The notes: a model not told the origin generated them from the sequence alone. DNA of 64,000 nt from Saccharomyces mikatae IFO 1815 (GCF_947241705.1 NC_079263.1:434001-498000); one strand, 5' to 3'; numbered from the stretch's first letter, positions 9,992-21,582 are shown. Program-made: numbers and translations.

Positions 9992-10474
9992 ATGGAAAGC
10001 TCAACTCATAGAATGGAAGTAAGCGCAGGTCACGACCATAGTGGCATGCATATGGGAGATGAGGATGATATGTGTTCGATGAACATGCTATTCTCGTGGT
10101 CATACAAAAATACATGCATTGTCTTTGAATGGTGGCATATCAAGACACTACCTGGACTAATTTTAAGCTGTTTAGCAATTTTTGGGCTGGCGTACCTTTA
10201 CGAGTATTTAAAGTATTGTATCAATAAGAGACAACTATCACAGAGAGTTTTATTGCCAAATCGATCCCTAACGAAGATTAATCAGAAAGACAAAGTCTCT
10301 AATAGTATCCTGTACGGTTTACAAGTAGGATTCTCGTTTATGCTGATGCTTGTGTTCATGACTTATAATGGGTGGTTGATGCTAGCTGTCCTATGTGGAG
10401 CAATATGGGGTAATTACAGCTGGAATGCATCCTATAGCCCTGAAATAGATGACAACTCGCTTGCCTGCCATTGA
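9992..10474 (+). CDS. CTR2: CTR2, vacuolar copper transporter
   Basis: Ctr2 exports copper from the vacuole to the cytosol. The predicted 160-residue protein begins with a His/Met-rich copper-binding N-terminus (GHDHSGMHMGDEDDMCSMNM), followed by three membrane segments: GLILSCLAIFGLAYLYEYL, then VGFSFMLMLVFMTYNGW with the family's M-x3-M type pair, then MLAVLCGAIWGNY with G-x3-G. I chose the ATG at 9992. The frame is open upstream to about 9920 but contains no other ATG, whereas I recall the S. cerevisiae annotation as about 29 residues longer (189 aa). The start used here corresponds to an internal Met of that protein. The family and fold are clear. Confidence 0.94.
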   Translation: MESSTHRMEVSAGHDHSGMHMGDEDDMCSMNMLFSWSYKNTCIVFEWWHIKTLPGLILSCLAIFGLAYLYEYLKYCINKRQLSQRVLLPNRSLTKINQKDKVSNSILYGLQVGFSFMLMLVFMTYNGWLMLAVLCGAIWGNYSWNASYSPEIDDNSLACH

Positions 10475-11279
10475 AATGGCAGCAAATATCGCAGAATTCA
10501 ATACGATACCTCTGATATATTTTCTATTATTCTATTTTCCCCTTTTACTCCTGCCTATTAGTTGTCCCAAGTCAGTATATTTTTACACTACATAAACATT
10601 ACATGTACAATATACATTACTTACTCATACATTACTTGTCTCCGTCACAGGCCTATCTGTATTGTTACCTTTTGGTTGCAGCCTCAGTAACCAGGATAAT
10701 CAAAAAGGTTCCTGCCGCATATTACATATCTCAAGTGCACGTTACGAAGACTCTGATAGTAAATCAGTTTGGTTCTCTAATGAACAACCGCTAATTACTT
10801 GAGCTGATCTCGAACAAAGGCGATATCAAACTGAGAGTGGAAACCTGCCATTGTTGTACTTCAAGATGGTCAACTGTTACAATACTCTTGGTCGTACTGG
10901 CTGTGAATCTAGCCAGACGTTAAAGTTCTGGAATGCGACTCAAAGTCGCACCTTATTTTATTTCGACACGTCAAGTACCAACTCATCTGTTTAAGAGAAG
11001 CTTGGTCTCGCCTAACTATACTTTAAAGCCTATTGATTTGTCATTTACGTTCTCAATCACATGATATTACCTTTACACTGAAAGCGCCAGACACGCTTTC
11101 GTGAAAAAAAGCCATTATTCAAAATAACCTTTAGCATTATTTCGAGGATAAGTGGGACGTTAAAAACACAATCATTGTACAATAATGTATTTAAACAAAC
11201 GACAATTTCTTCTGAGATTGGAACATAGTTTTCTCAGAAAATTTTTAGCAAGAACGAACGAAACAAGAAAAAACTAAGT
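10475..11279. other. CTR2-FMO1 gap with three hairpin-forming inverted repeats
   Basis: This 805-bp gap has no convincing gene. It holds three perfect or near-perfect inverted repeats within 210 bp: CTGGCT/AGCCAG (10897-10916), TGCGACT/AGTCGCA with a 3-nt loop (10934-10950) and GAAAGCG/CGCTTTC (11080-11100, extended by CAC/GTG around a one-base bulge). A 63-codon ATG-started frame (10603-10794) is present but has no recognisable domain. The last 150 bp before FMO1 is an A-rich promoter. Confidence 0.45.
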
Positions 11280-12596
11280 ATGACAGTGAATGACAAAAAA
11301 AGATTAGCAATCATAGGTGGGGGACCAGGGGGGTTAGCAGCTGCAAGGGTCTTCTCACAAAGTTCCGCTAATTTTGAAATAGAAATATTTGTAAAAGATT
11401 ACGATATTGGGGGTGTTTGGCATTATCCAAAACAAGGACAAGATGGGAGGGTTATGTATGACCATTTGGAAACCAATATATCCAAAGAGCTAATGCAGTT
11501 TAGCGGGTTCCCCTTCAAGGCAAGCGTACCTCTCTATCCCTCCAGAAAAGACATTTGGGAATATTTGAAAAATTACTACGATGAGTTCATTGTCAACCAA
11601 GATGCTATCACCATCCACTTCAACACTGAGGTTTCCTATTTGGAGAAGAAAAACTCTCATTGGAAAGTGACATCTAAAAACGAACTAGGAACCACAAAAT
11701 CAGATTTTGATTTCGTTATTGTTGCCTCTGGCCATTACAGTGTCCCCAAATTCCCGTCCGATATCACAGGCCTCGAACAATGGTTTGACAATAGGGGTGC
11801 AATTCATTCTAAGGACTTCAAAAACTGTGAATTTGCCCGCGACAAAGTGGTTATTGTGGCGGGCAACGGCAGTTCTGGCCAGGATATTGCCAACCAACTG
11901 ACTACTGTTGCAAAGAAAGTATATAATAGTATAAAGGAGCCTGCGAACAGCCAACCTGGGGCTAAATCAACTGATACCATCCCGACAATAAATGGTTGTG
12001 ATTGGAAAAGTCATTCGGTCACTTTATCTGATGGAAGAATAATTCAAGATGTAGACTACATTATATTCGCTACAGGCTATTATTATAGCTACCCATTTAT
12101 AGAACCCTCTATTAGGCTAGACATATTGGGAGAAGGTGTCACTGACGATAAACGCTCCTCTGTTAACTTGCACAATTTATGGGAGCACATGATTTATGTA
12201 AAGGACCCCACGTTATCCTTTATCTTGACTCCACAATTAGTAATCCCCTTCCCATTGTCAGAACTCCAAGCGGCCATTATGGTCGAAGTATTTTGTAAAA
12301 ACTTACCCATCACGACAGAATTCGATTCTAGCGTCTGTGGTGCACATAATTTCCCAAAGGGCAAGGATCTGGTGCATTACGCCGAGTTACAGGCACTTCT
12401 GGATGGTATCCCGCACAGAATTGGCCATTTTAAGCCAGTAAAATGGGATGAAAGACTCATTGAACTAAGAAACGCAAGCTATTCAGACAAAGAAGAAAGA
12501 AATGTGCTTTTAGCGGAACACGCACAAGCCCTAAATAAAAAAAAAGTACCATACTTTCTCCCAGCGCCACATGCTCAACTTAAATTTAAAGATTAA
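11280..12596 (+). CDS. FMO1: FMO1, flavin-containing monooxygenase
   Basis: Fmo1 is an NADPH- and FAD-dependent monooxygenase that oxidises thiols such as glutathione; in yeast it is reported to supply oxidising equivalents for disulfide formation in the ER. The 438 residues show the FAD loop GGGPGGLAAARV near residue 13, the NADPH loop GNGSSGQDIA near residue 200 and the FATGY motif (IIFATGYYYSYPF) typical of the family. Length is close to the S. cerevisiae protein (432 as I recall), with a slightly different C-terminal end (HAQLKFKD). By eye it is one of the most diverged genes in the window. No signal peptide is seen. Confidence 0.95.
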   Translation: MTVNDKKRLAIIGGGPGGLAAARVFSQSSANFEIEIFVKDYDIGGVWHYPKQGQDGRVMYDHLETNISKELMQFSGFPFKASVPLYPSRKDIWEYLKNYYDEFIVNQDAITIHFNTEVSYLEKKNSHWKVTSKNELGTTKSDFDFVIVASGHYSVPKFPSDITGLEQWFDNRGAIHSKDFKNCEFARDKVVIVAGNGSSGQDIANQLTTVAKKVYNSIKEPANSQPGAKSTDTIPTINGCDWKSHSVTLSDGRIIQDVDYIIFATGYYYSYPFIEPSIRLDILGEGVTDDKRSSVNLHNLWEHMIYVKDPTLSFILTPQLVIPFPLSELQAAIMVEVFCKNLPITTEFDSSVCGAHNFPKGKDLVHYAELQALLDGIPHRIGHFKPVKWDERLIELRNASYSDKEERNVLLAEHAQALNKKKVPYFLPAPHAQLKFKD

Positions 12597-13644
12597 TTTG
12601 TATAGAAAATACGCATGCTCTAGCGCTCGGCGTTTGGTTTTTCTCATGTATAAAATATACCTTATCGTTGTAATAAGAAGAACGCTCTAACTCTGCAATA
12701 TTTTTTACCACATGCCAATGATCCGGCCGTACGCTGAGTATTTACGTAGTATATATCGTACCGTACCACAAACGTAAAAGTTAACAGCTACTTGTGTTTC
12801 CGTTTCTTCCGTTTTGGTAATAGTAAACCTTAAAGTAGGTTTTTAGTAAGCAGCGCCATTAAATTACTCTCAAAAGCTTGTAGCGCCCAGTGGCTACGCA
12901 GTTACCGTGCAAGAAAAAGAAAACCTTCTCCTTGAATCTGGGAAATCTGCATAGGCACGCCAGTATGAGCCTCAGTATGCTGCAAAGGCCATCCTTTTAA
13001 AGATCTTATTAGCGCATGAATCTAGGGCAGAGAGAGTTGAAACGATAGACGTTCCTTTGAGTTTGACTTTCTTCCCAGTCAATTAAAAATAATTATCTAA
13101 TCGTCTCTAATTTTAAGTTGAAATTACGTTAGTATATGACTATGACTATTAACTTTTCTCTGCGGAAAAAAAGGAATAAATTATGAACAATTTTTAGTCT
13201 TGTTCGGGAACTTTAATTATTCTGCCAGCTTTTAACTAGACTATCTTTTTTTCGGTCGTATATTATTCAAATTTCGAGACGAAAGAGGAGTGAAAGAAGA
13301 TGACCTAGGAAAAAAAAGAATGATTACACATAAGCATACCTAAAGGAACTGAAGGTACGTCAAAAAAAAAAAAAGTAATTACAGCTAATAGATCTTCATA
13401 ATCAACGCCTGTTTGTTCCTTCCTTATTATACCTAGTGGGCGGGTAATTAAATCGAATTTACTGTCGGAGAACGATTATGTATAATTTCCTGTTTATTTA
13501 TATGATTTGTATTTAATACATACATTCTTGTAAGACCTTCCCCAACAAAATAAACAAAATAAAGCGGGAATAAGGCAACCGAAGGTTAAGATAATTAGTC
13601 AAACAATAGATAAAAAAAAGAACCCATAATTAAGTACAAGAATA
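12597..13644 (+). promoter_or_regulatory. Long promoter region of YHR177W
   Basis: This 1048-bp gap between two genes on the same strand contains no supportable gene. A Reb1 site on the minus strand (CGGGTAA, 13441-13447) sits about 200 bp before the YHR177W ATG and is the usual anchor of a nucleosome-free promoter. Poly-A runs (13360-13375) and A-rich leader sequence follow it. Long, intricate promoters are usual for yeast morphology regulators, but I recognise no further sites. Confidence 0.4.
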
Positions 13645-15015
13645 ATGAATATCAGCCCCACTTGTTTTGGGTATATCGACGACGAGGAAGACTTGGCCCT
13701 TATTTTCCAGGGTGTACTCAACGGAGATCTGAAATGTATCGAACGAAGGCCATATGAAGCAGAAAAGGCTGGATTAGTCAGTTCAGGAAACATTTTTGTT
13801 TTTAATGAAGAGAAATCTGGAATCAAAAGATGGACCGATGGTTTTTCTTGGTCTCCTTCTAGAATTTCAGGCAAATTTCTCGTATATAGAGAGTATAATA
13901 GACTTGTTTCCTTTCAGGATCCATCATTGCATAACATCCTTGACTATAATATTTTCAAGAGGGCACATAGAGAATATTTTTATACTGGCCTGCTCAAAAA
14001 GACGTTTTCTTTGAAGTTCAACATAGATCCCACTGAAACTAATAAACTGGAGACATTTCACCTTATCGCTTACTATGCGGAAAAGGACATTGATCAAGGA
14101 AGTTTGAAGAGACCTTCAGAAAATCCTTTCTTCCAGAAATTCTGTCCCTCACAAGAACTCTCAGATGCTTTGCAAAAAGTAGCTGTGGGAAATGGCAGAT
14201 CAAACCCCTCTAGGAACAATGAAAGAGACAGAGCGAAAGCTCATAACTCTAGAATGAGTAGTTCGTTGTCACCTTCTTCGAGCTATAGTCACCACTCAAA
14301 CAAAGATACTAGTTCTCCAGGAAATATTCCAAATAGGGCGTCCTTCAATAATGAGAGTAACGTTCAAATACCTTTGAAAACTCTCCATAATATTTCTGGG
14401 AACATGCATACACAACAGCCGCAATATATCTTACCAATAGAACAACAGAATCAATTACCTTTCCCATACGTACAGCATCAACCACAACCAATAGGCATAT
14501 ACAATCCTAGCTACGAACCTGGATTGAAGCGCACGGTTTCACAACCTGTGATTTTCTGTAACACTTACAATACACTCCCACAACAACCTATTTCATCGCC
14601 ACATGGAGGACGGAGTGTAACACCTCCAATGGTATACTTGCCTAATGAAATAAACGCAAGACCATACCAAAATATCAATTTATATTACTCAAGATCAGGC
14701 CTTGAGTCCAATAATCTCAACGCTCCTATCCCATCAAATATGGTACCCCCGGTGCATTCAATATTAATGCATGATTACCGACAACAAAAACTACCCACTA
14801 ATTCTAATCCCGCTCAACCTCATAATGCAACCATAGCCCCCTCTATAGGCAACAAAGACTTGGATGGAATGTATATTCTACCAGCACCTCGTATCAACCC
14901 CCCATCTCACACGCAATACCAAATGACTTTTGCGCCAAACAGCATGCAGCATCCATCTTCATTTAATAGAAACAATACACCAACCGATCACATATACCAC
15001 CAAAACTCAAAGTAG
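13645..15015 (+). CDS. YHR177W: YHR177W, WOPR-domain transcription regulator (Wor1/Mit1 family)
   Basis: The first ~200 residues form a WOPR DNA-binding domain: TCFGYIDDEEDLALIFQGVL, then RPYEAEKAGLVSSGNIFVF, then GIKRWTDGFSWSPSRISGKFLVYRE, and a second block YFYTGLLKKTFSLKF with LIAYYAEKDI. This fold defines Wor1 of Candida and Mit1/YHR177W of Saccharomyces, regulators of cell shape, pseudohyphal growth and phenotypic switching. Residues beyond about 190 are low complexity, rich in Q, N, P and S, with no domain. The 456-residue length matches S. cerevisiae closely. The direct role of this paralogue is poorly known; the DNA-binding assignment is secure. Confidence 0.94.
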   Translation: MNISPTCFGYIDDEEDLALIFQGVLNGDLKCIERRPYEAEKAGLVSSGNIFVFNEEKSGIKRWTDGFSWSPSRISGKFLVYREYNRLVSFQDPSLHNILDYNIFKRAHREYFYTGLLKKTFSLKFNIDPTETNKLETFHLIAYYAEKDIDQGSLKRPSENPFFQKFCPSQELSDALQKVAVGNGRSNPSRNNERDRAKAHNSRMSSSLSPSSSYSHHSNKDTSSPGNIPNRASFNNESNVQIPLKTLHNISGNMHTQQPQYILPIEQQNQLPFPYVQHQPQPIGIYNPSYEPGLKRTVSQPVIFCNTYNTLPQQPISSPHGGRSVTPPMVYLPNEINARPYQNINLYYSRSGLESNNLNAPIPSNMVPPVHSILMHDYRQQKLPTNSNPAQPHNATIAPSIGNKDLDGMYILPAPRINPPSHTQYQMTFAPNSMQHPSSFNRNNTPTDHIYHQNSK

Positions 15016-16364
15016 AAGATTATTATCCTTTCATCTTAAATATTTTCCCTGAAGCACTGCTTATACCCAACGAAACTTTTTTTTGCACGTAACTGGCACC
15101 CAATGGAGTTTTGTTCATTTTAGGAAGGTTTCAAAGAGTGACATAGGCCTTGTTGTTGTCGCACCTTACAGTTTCCGGATTTCAAGATTAGCTATAAAAC
15201 AATCTGACTTGTACCTTGTCATCATTCTATCATCTACCAGCAGGCGTATCCATATTTGTAACCTTACCACAATCTTTCTAGAGGAAAAAGAACAGGAGAA
15301 CCAATACTGTACATTTTTCCAACATTGCTGCAACAATAATCAAAAAATCGGGAACAGACAGAAACAAATTCACATCACCAAATCGAAATGCACGTGCAAC
15401 ATGCGCTTTCAAAACTATTACTCTGCACAATCTTGCGTTGTCATCATGCAAAGTTCCATACAGATCTACCTTGCTTAATAGAAATTGCAGAACTATGATT
15501 TATCCGTTTGGCTCCATTCCCTGAATAGCGGTTTGTTTCCAGATGTAAAAAAGAATAGCAGTAGTTAACTGAGAGCAAGACTCGAAGGAATATATTCAAA
15601 TGGGATAAGTTCTCGAGGATGCGTTCACGTTCTGTGGCTTCTTCGCCGCGTGTTTTCCGCGTTGGGACATACTAACTTAAGAAGGAATGAAATAATGTTA
15701 GAAGCTTTCCATAACTACTGGTTATACAAATATAAATGATGCAGTATACATGAAATGGTACGTGCGATAAAGTGTATGATGCTTTCGACCCCATTAACAG
15801 TAAGCATTCCATGGAAAATAAATGTCGCGTACTAGGACCATTGAATCATTTGTCTGAATAAATACGTAAAATTACGTAGGTATGCACACAAAAAAGGTTT
15901 TTAACGCTGTCGATAAAGGAGGACCTCTTTGACGAATCTTTTGATGTGTTTCTTGCAAATTCTTATTGAGATAGTAGATCGAGAAAAAAACCTCAATATT
16001 AACAGGAAACAAAAAGAAGACTAGTAATATACTATATTTCATACACCAAGATGGTTTCTAGTAGATCTCCTGGAATTTCTAATAGATCATCTGCCTACTT
16101 TCACATAATATATCTTGCTTTGCTAACTTGACATAAAAGTGTCACCTCTATTGCGTGGCACAATTACCCGCATGGGATAGGGCGACAAGTGCCGGCACCG
16201 CGGAAAAAAAGACGACCGGAAATATTAAAGAAAAAATAAGCTTCCTGAATAAAACACCGACATTTAAGATCTTGGCAATATTCGGTTATTTCCTCTACGT
16301 ATGTATAACAGGTATATTATCCGGACGCAAAGGGCTGAAAAATAGCAGGAAGGTCTAAAAGGAC
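15016..16364 (+). promoter_or_regulatory. STB5 upstream region with Reb1 and inverted TACGTAA sites
   Basis: This is the longest gene-free gap in the window (1349 bp). Seen: an inverted pair of Yap-type half sites TACGTAA-AA-TTACGTA (15863-15878) about 490 bp before the STB5 ATG, a Reb1 site TTACCCG (16164-16170) 195 bp before it, and ACCGCGGA at 16197-16204, one base off the Pdr1/Pdr3 element TCCGCGGA. An open frame at 15083-15478 has only a TTG start and odd composition, so I do not call it a gene. Confidence 0.45.
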
Positions 16365-18569
16365 ATGAATGGTGCTAATGTTGCACAACAAGGCGGGAGG
16401 CCACAACGCGCTACCGAATTGTATTCGTGTGCACGTTGTAGGAAATTAAAGAAGAAGTGTGGTAAACAAATACCAACATGTGCGAATTGTGATAAAAATG
16501 GAGCATATTGTTCGTATCCAGGTAGAGCCCCAAGACGCACTAAGAAAGAGTTGGCAGATGCCATGCTCCGAGGGGAATATGTTCCAGTAAAAAGGAATAA
16601 GAAAGCAGGAAAGAGCCCTTTGAGTGATAAGAGTATGATGACCTCTTCTAGTTCATTATCGACAAATGGCGCTATAACGCCGGGGTTTTCACCTTATGAA
16701 AACGATGATGCGCATAAGAATAAACAGCTAAAACCCACCGATCCTATAAATCTTGTCATTGGAGCAAGTCCGAATTCTAGTGAAGGTGTGTCATCGCTAA
16801 TTTCGGTGCTTACGTCATTGAATGATAGTTCCAATCCTTCCTCGAATTTATCTTCTAACGAAAATTCCATGATACCTTCCCGATCGATGCCTGCTCCGGT
16901 ACAACATAATCCGTCATCATTTGGAGGATACAACACGCCTTCACCGCTAATTACCGGTTCAACACCCGCAAATACCCATTCTGTACCGCTACAAAACAAC
17001 AATCGCAATCCTGACAACAGTGATAACGGCAACACTATTAACCACAATAATACACAGAACAATCTTAGCTCTTATGAAAATAAATCTGTTCCTAGTGGAA
17101 AATACGATTCTGTACCAGTTGATGCATCCTCTATTGAGTTTGAAACCCTTTCATGTTGTTTTAAAGGTGGCAGAACAACATCATGGGTCAGAGAGGATGG
17201 TTCGTTCAAATCAATCGATAGGTCTTTACTGGACAGGTTTATTGCTGCATACTTTAAACACAATCATCGTTTATTTCCCATGATTGATAAAATAGCTTTC
17301 CTAAATGACGCAGCCACGATTACAGACTTCGAAACATTCTGTGACAATAAAAACTTTCCTGACAGCTTTGTTTTCAAAGTATACATGATAATGGCCATTG
17401 GTTGCACAACTTTACAACGTGCTGGTATGGTTTCACAGGACGAAGAATGTCTCAGTGAGCATTTGGCATTTTTGGCCATGAAGAAATTTCGCAGCGTTAT
17501 AATATTACAAGATATCGAAACAGTACGATGTCTGTTATTGTTGGGTATTTATTCCTTCTTTGAGCCAAAGGGCTCCTCATCATGGACGATCAGCGGTATC
17601 ATAATGAGATTGACCATAGGACTAGGTCTAAATAGGGAATTGACTGCGAAAAAACTCAAGAGTATGTCTGCCTTAGAAGCAGAAGCAAGATATAGGGTGT
17701 TCTGGAGTGCCTACTGCTTTGAGAGGCTAGTATGCACTTCACTGGGACGTATTTCTGGAATAGACGACGAAGACATCACCGTACCACTCCCAAGGGCGCT
17801 GTATGTAGATGAAAGGGACGATTTGGAGATGACTAAGTTGATGATATCGTTAAGAAAAATGGGTGGTCGCATATATAAACAAGTTCACTCTGTAAGTGCA
17901 GGGCGACAAAAATTAACCATAGAACAAAAGCAGGTGATCATAAATGGATTGCGTAAGGAGTTAGACGAAATTTACTCTCGGGAATCAGAAAGAAGGAGAC
18001 TGAAAAGTTCTCAAATGGACCAGGTGGAAAGAGAAAACAATTCTTCTACAAATGTAATATCCTTCCATAGTTCAGAGATTTGGTTGGCAATGAGGTACTC
18101 TCAATTGCAAATCTTACTGTACAGACCATCTGCATTGATACCGAAACCGCCTATTGACTCATTGTCTACATTGGGCGAATTTTGCCTGCAAGCGTGGAAA
18201 CACACTTACACGTTGTACAAGAAGCGACTGTTGCCCTTAAATTGGATAACCCTTTTTAGAACATTAACCATTTGTAACACTATTTTATACTGCCTTTGTC
18301 AGTGGAGCATTGACCTTATTGAGAGTAAAATCGAGATCCAGCAGTGTGTTGAGATACTAAGGCATTTCGGCGAAAGATGGATTTTCGCTATGAAGTGCGC
18401 AGACGTTTTTCAAAACATAAGTAACACCATTCTCGACATTAGTTTGAGTCATGGCAAAGTTCCTAATATGGACCAACTAACAAGAGAGTTATTTGGCGCC
18501 AGCGATTCTTACCAAGATATATTAGATGAAAATAATGTCGACGTCTCCTGGGTTGATAAACTTGTATGA
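16365..18569 (+). CDS. STB5: STB5, Zn2Cys6 activator of NADPH and multidrug-response genes
   Basis: Stb5 is a zinc-cluster transcription factor that activates pentose-phosphate and other NADPH-producing genes under oxidative stress and forms a heterodimer with Pdr1 at drug-resistance genes. Residues 22-49 form the binuclear zinc cluster with six cysteines (C22, C25, C32, C39, C42, C49), followed by a basic linker (RAPRRTKKEL). Residues ~90-260 are a diverged S/N-rich linker. Residues ~290-560 are the fungal transcription-factor middle homology region, nearly unchanged from S. cerevisiae (GSSSWTISGIIMRLTIGLGLNRE). It is 734 residues against 743 in S. cerevisiae, the difference lying in the linker. 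Its likely target GND1 lies 7 kb downstream. Confidence 0.97.
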   Translation: MNGANVAQQGGRPQRATELYSCARCRKLKKKCGKQIPTCANCDKNGAYCSYPGRAPRRTKKELADAMLRGEYVPVKRNKKAGKSPLSDKSMMTSSSSLSTNGAITPGFSPYENDDAHKNKQLKPTDPINLVIGASPNSSEGVSSLISVLTSLNDSSNPSSNLSSNENSMIPSRSMPAPVQHNPSSFGGYNTPSPLITGSTPANTHSVPLQNNNRNPDNSDNGNTINHNNTQNNLSSYENKSVPSGKYDSVPVDASSIEFETLSCCFKGGRTTSWVREDGSFKSIDRSLLDRFIAAYFKHNHRLFPMIDKIAFLNDAATITDFETFCDNKNFPDSFVFKVYMIMAIGCTTLQRAGMVSQDEECLSEHLAFLAMKKFRSVIILQDIETVRCLLLLGIYSFFEPKGSSSWTISGIIMRLTIGLGLNRELTAKKLKSMSALEAEARYRVFWSAYCFERLVCTSLGRISGIDDEDITVPLPRALYVDERDDLEMTKLMISLRKMGGRIYKQVHSVSAGRQKLTIEQKQVIINGLRKELDEIYSRESERRRLKSSQMDQVERENNSSTNVISFHSSEIWLAMRYSQLQILLYRPSALIPKPPIDSLSTLGEFCLQAWKHTYTLYKKRLLPLNWITLFRTLTICNTILYCLCQWSIDLIESKIEIQQCVEILRHFGERWIFAMKCADVFQNISNTILDISLSHGKVPNMDQLTRELFGASDSYQDILDENNVDVSWVDKLV

Positions 18570-20485
<1,916 letters not shown>

Positions 20486-20754
20486 TAGTGTTAGCCGCAG
20501 TTTGTGGTACTGCCCTTTTTCTTCCACTTTACACAATTAATGAATATATATAATTGGGATAAATAACCTTTAATGAAATATTAACAGAACTTTTTTTGCT
20601 TGGGCAGCGTCAGATTTATATTTTTGTAGAAGGGAGTAGGCTAGGCCTTCACTTTAAATCATTATTCATGTGAACTTTTTGAATGTTAATCCGCATAGAC
20701 GCGAGCCCTCTATCTTCTGGTGAATGTCCTTTTTACCCTTTGTATCATCTTAAC
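20486..20754. other. OYE2 3' flank
   Basis: This A/T-rich stretch follows OYE2 and contains ATGAATATATATAATTGGG (from 20539), whose UAUAUA run fits a polyadenylation efficiency element. S. cerevisiae has a dubious frame (YHR180W) in about this place. I see no convincing coding sequence, and the region leads into LTR fossils. Confidence 0.4.
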
Positions 20755-20829
20755 TAATATTTTTGAGATTGTTGTGGAGTTTGATGTAATTATTGGGATT
20801 CCATTTTTTATAAGGCAATAATATTAGGT
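20755..20829 (-). mobile_element. Ty1/Ty2-type delta LTR fragment (3' end, fossil)
   Basis: This 75-bp minus-strand segment resembles the 3' end of a delta LTR: read on the minus strand it runs from ACCTAATATTATTGCC through ATGGAATCCCAATAATTAC to ATCTCAAAAATA. It is a partial, aged copy directly abutting the plus-strand LTR that follows. It probably predates it. Confidence 0.65.
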
Positions 20830-21098
20830 TGTTGGAATGAAAATCAACTATCATCTACTAACTAGTATTTACGTTACTAGTATATTATCATATACGGTGT
20901 TAGAAGATGACACAAATGATGAGAAATAGTCATCTAAATTAGTGGAAGCTGGAATGCAAGGATTGATAATGTAATAGGATAATGACTGACAACATATAAA
21001 ATGACTTAAAAGCATATACAGAATTATGTAGAATTACGAGTTCCAATTATTGGATTCCTATATCCTCGAGGAGAACGTCTAGTATATCTACATACCTA
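20830..21098 (+). mobile_element. Ty1/Ty2-type delta solo LTR, plus strand (fossil, incomplete)
   Basis: The sequence begins with the delta LTR start TGTTGGAATGAAAATCAACT and continues with recognisable delta blocks (CATCTACTAACTAGTATTTA, GTTAGAAGATGAC, GAGGAGAACGTCTAGTATAT). At about 269 bp it is shorter than a whole delta (about 330 bp) and no internal Ty sequence is present. It is broken and moderately diverged, so it is an old solo LTR. It lies about 410 bp upstream of the tRNA-Thr gene, inside the window favoured by Ty1/Ty2 integration upstream of Pol III genes. Confidence 0.85.
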
Positions 21099-21330
21099 TG
21101 AGAAATGGGTGAATTTTGAGATGATTGTTGGGATTCCATTGTTGATAAAGTCAATATTATTTGGTATATAGAATATACTAGAAGTTCTCCTCGAGAATAT
21201 AGGAATCCATAAAAAGGAACCTGCAATTCTACACAATTCTATAAACATTATTATCATCGTTTTATATGTTGATAATATACTAGTAACGTAAATACTAGTT
21301 AGTAGATGATAGTTGATTTATATTACAACA
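21099..21330 (-). mobile_element. Ty1/Ty2-type delta solo LTR, minus strand (fossil, incomplete)
   Basis: Read on the minus strand this starts TGTTGTAATATAAATCAACT at 21330 and ends with CACCCATTTCTCA at 21099, so both LTR ends are present although the total (232 bp) is below full length. It stands head-to-head inverted against the preceding delta. Its sequence blocks (CATCTACTAACTAGTATTTA, GAGGAGAACTTCTAGTATAT) are close to the Ty1/Ty2 consensus I remember. It lies about 180 bp upstream of tRNA-Thr. No Ty coding sequence is nearby. Confidence 0.85.
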
Positions 21331-21510
21331 ACTATTATTAGAATTTTCCTACTCCAATTTATACGAATAAGTTTATAGTAGTAATCACTTATTTCAACAG
21401 ATAGATGACTCCTCCTCTACCTTTTTTCTGACGATATTAGGGTTCTGCTGCTAAGCGTAATAATCTCAGTATGCTGAGTAAAAATCCAAAAAAACTTGCA
21501 ATTTTTTCTA

Positions 21511-21582
21511 GCCTCCTTAGCTTAGTGGTAGAGCGTTGCACTTGTAATGCAAAGGTCGCTAGTTCAATTCTGGCAGGTGGCA
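21511..21582 (+). tRNA. tT(UGU): tRNA-Thr (anticodon UGU)
   Basis: This 72-nt cloverleaf has acceptor GCCTCCT/AGGTGGC (one T-T mismatch), D arm GCTTAGTGGTAGAGC, anticodon arm TTGCA-CTTGTAA-TGCAA with anticodon TGT, T arm with AGTTCAATTC, and discriminator A. The A box (TAGCTTAGTGGT) and B box (AGTTCAATTCT) fit internal Pol III promoters, and a T7 run right after (from 21584) is the terminator. There is no intron. Its counterpart lies at the same place on S. cerevisiae chromosome VIII. Three LTR fossils lie just upstream. Confidence 0.96.

Noticed and set aside
10603-10794. 63-codon ATG-started frame downstream of CTR2
   Set aside because: The frame is short, without a domain or clear codon bias. 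It could correspond to a small hypothetical gene noted in S. cerevisiae near here (YHR175W-A), but I cannot confirm it.
15083-15478. 131-codon frame upstream of STB5
   Set aside because: Its start is a TTG, its composition is unlike yeast proteins, and it lies in a long regulatory gap.
15669-15676. TACTAAC branch-point-like sequence upstream of STB5
   Set aside because: I found no matching GTATGT donor and coding exon nearby to suggest an intron.
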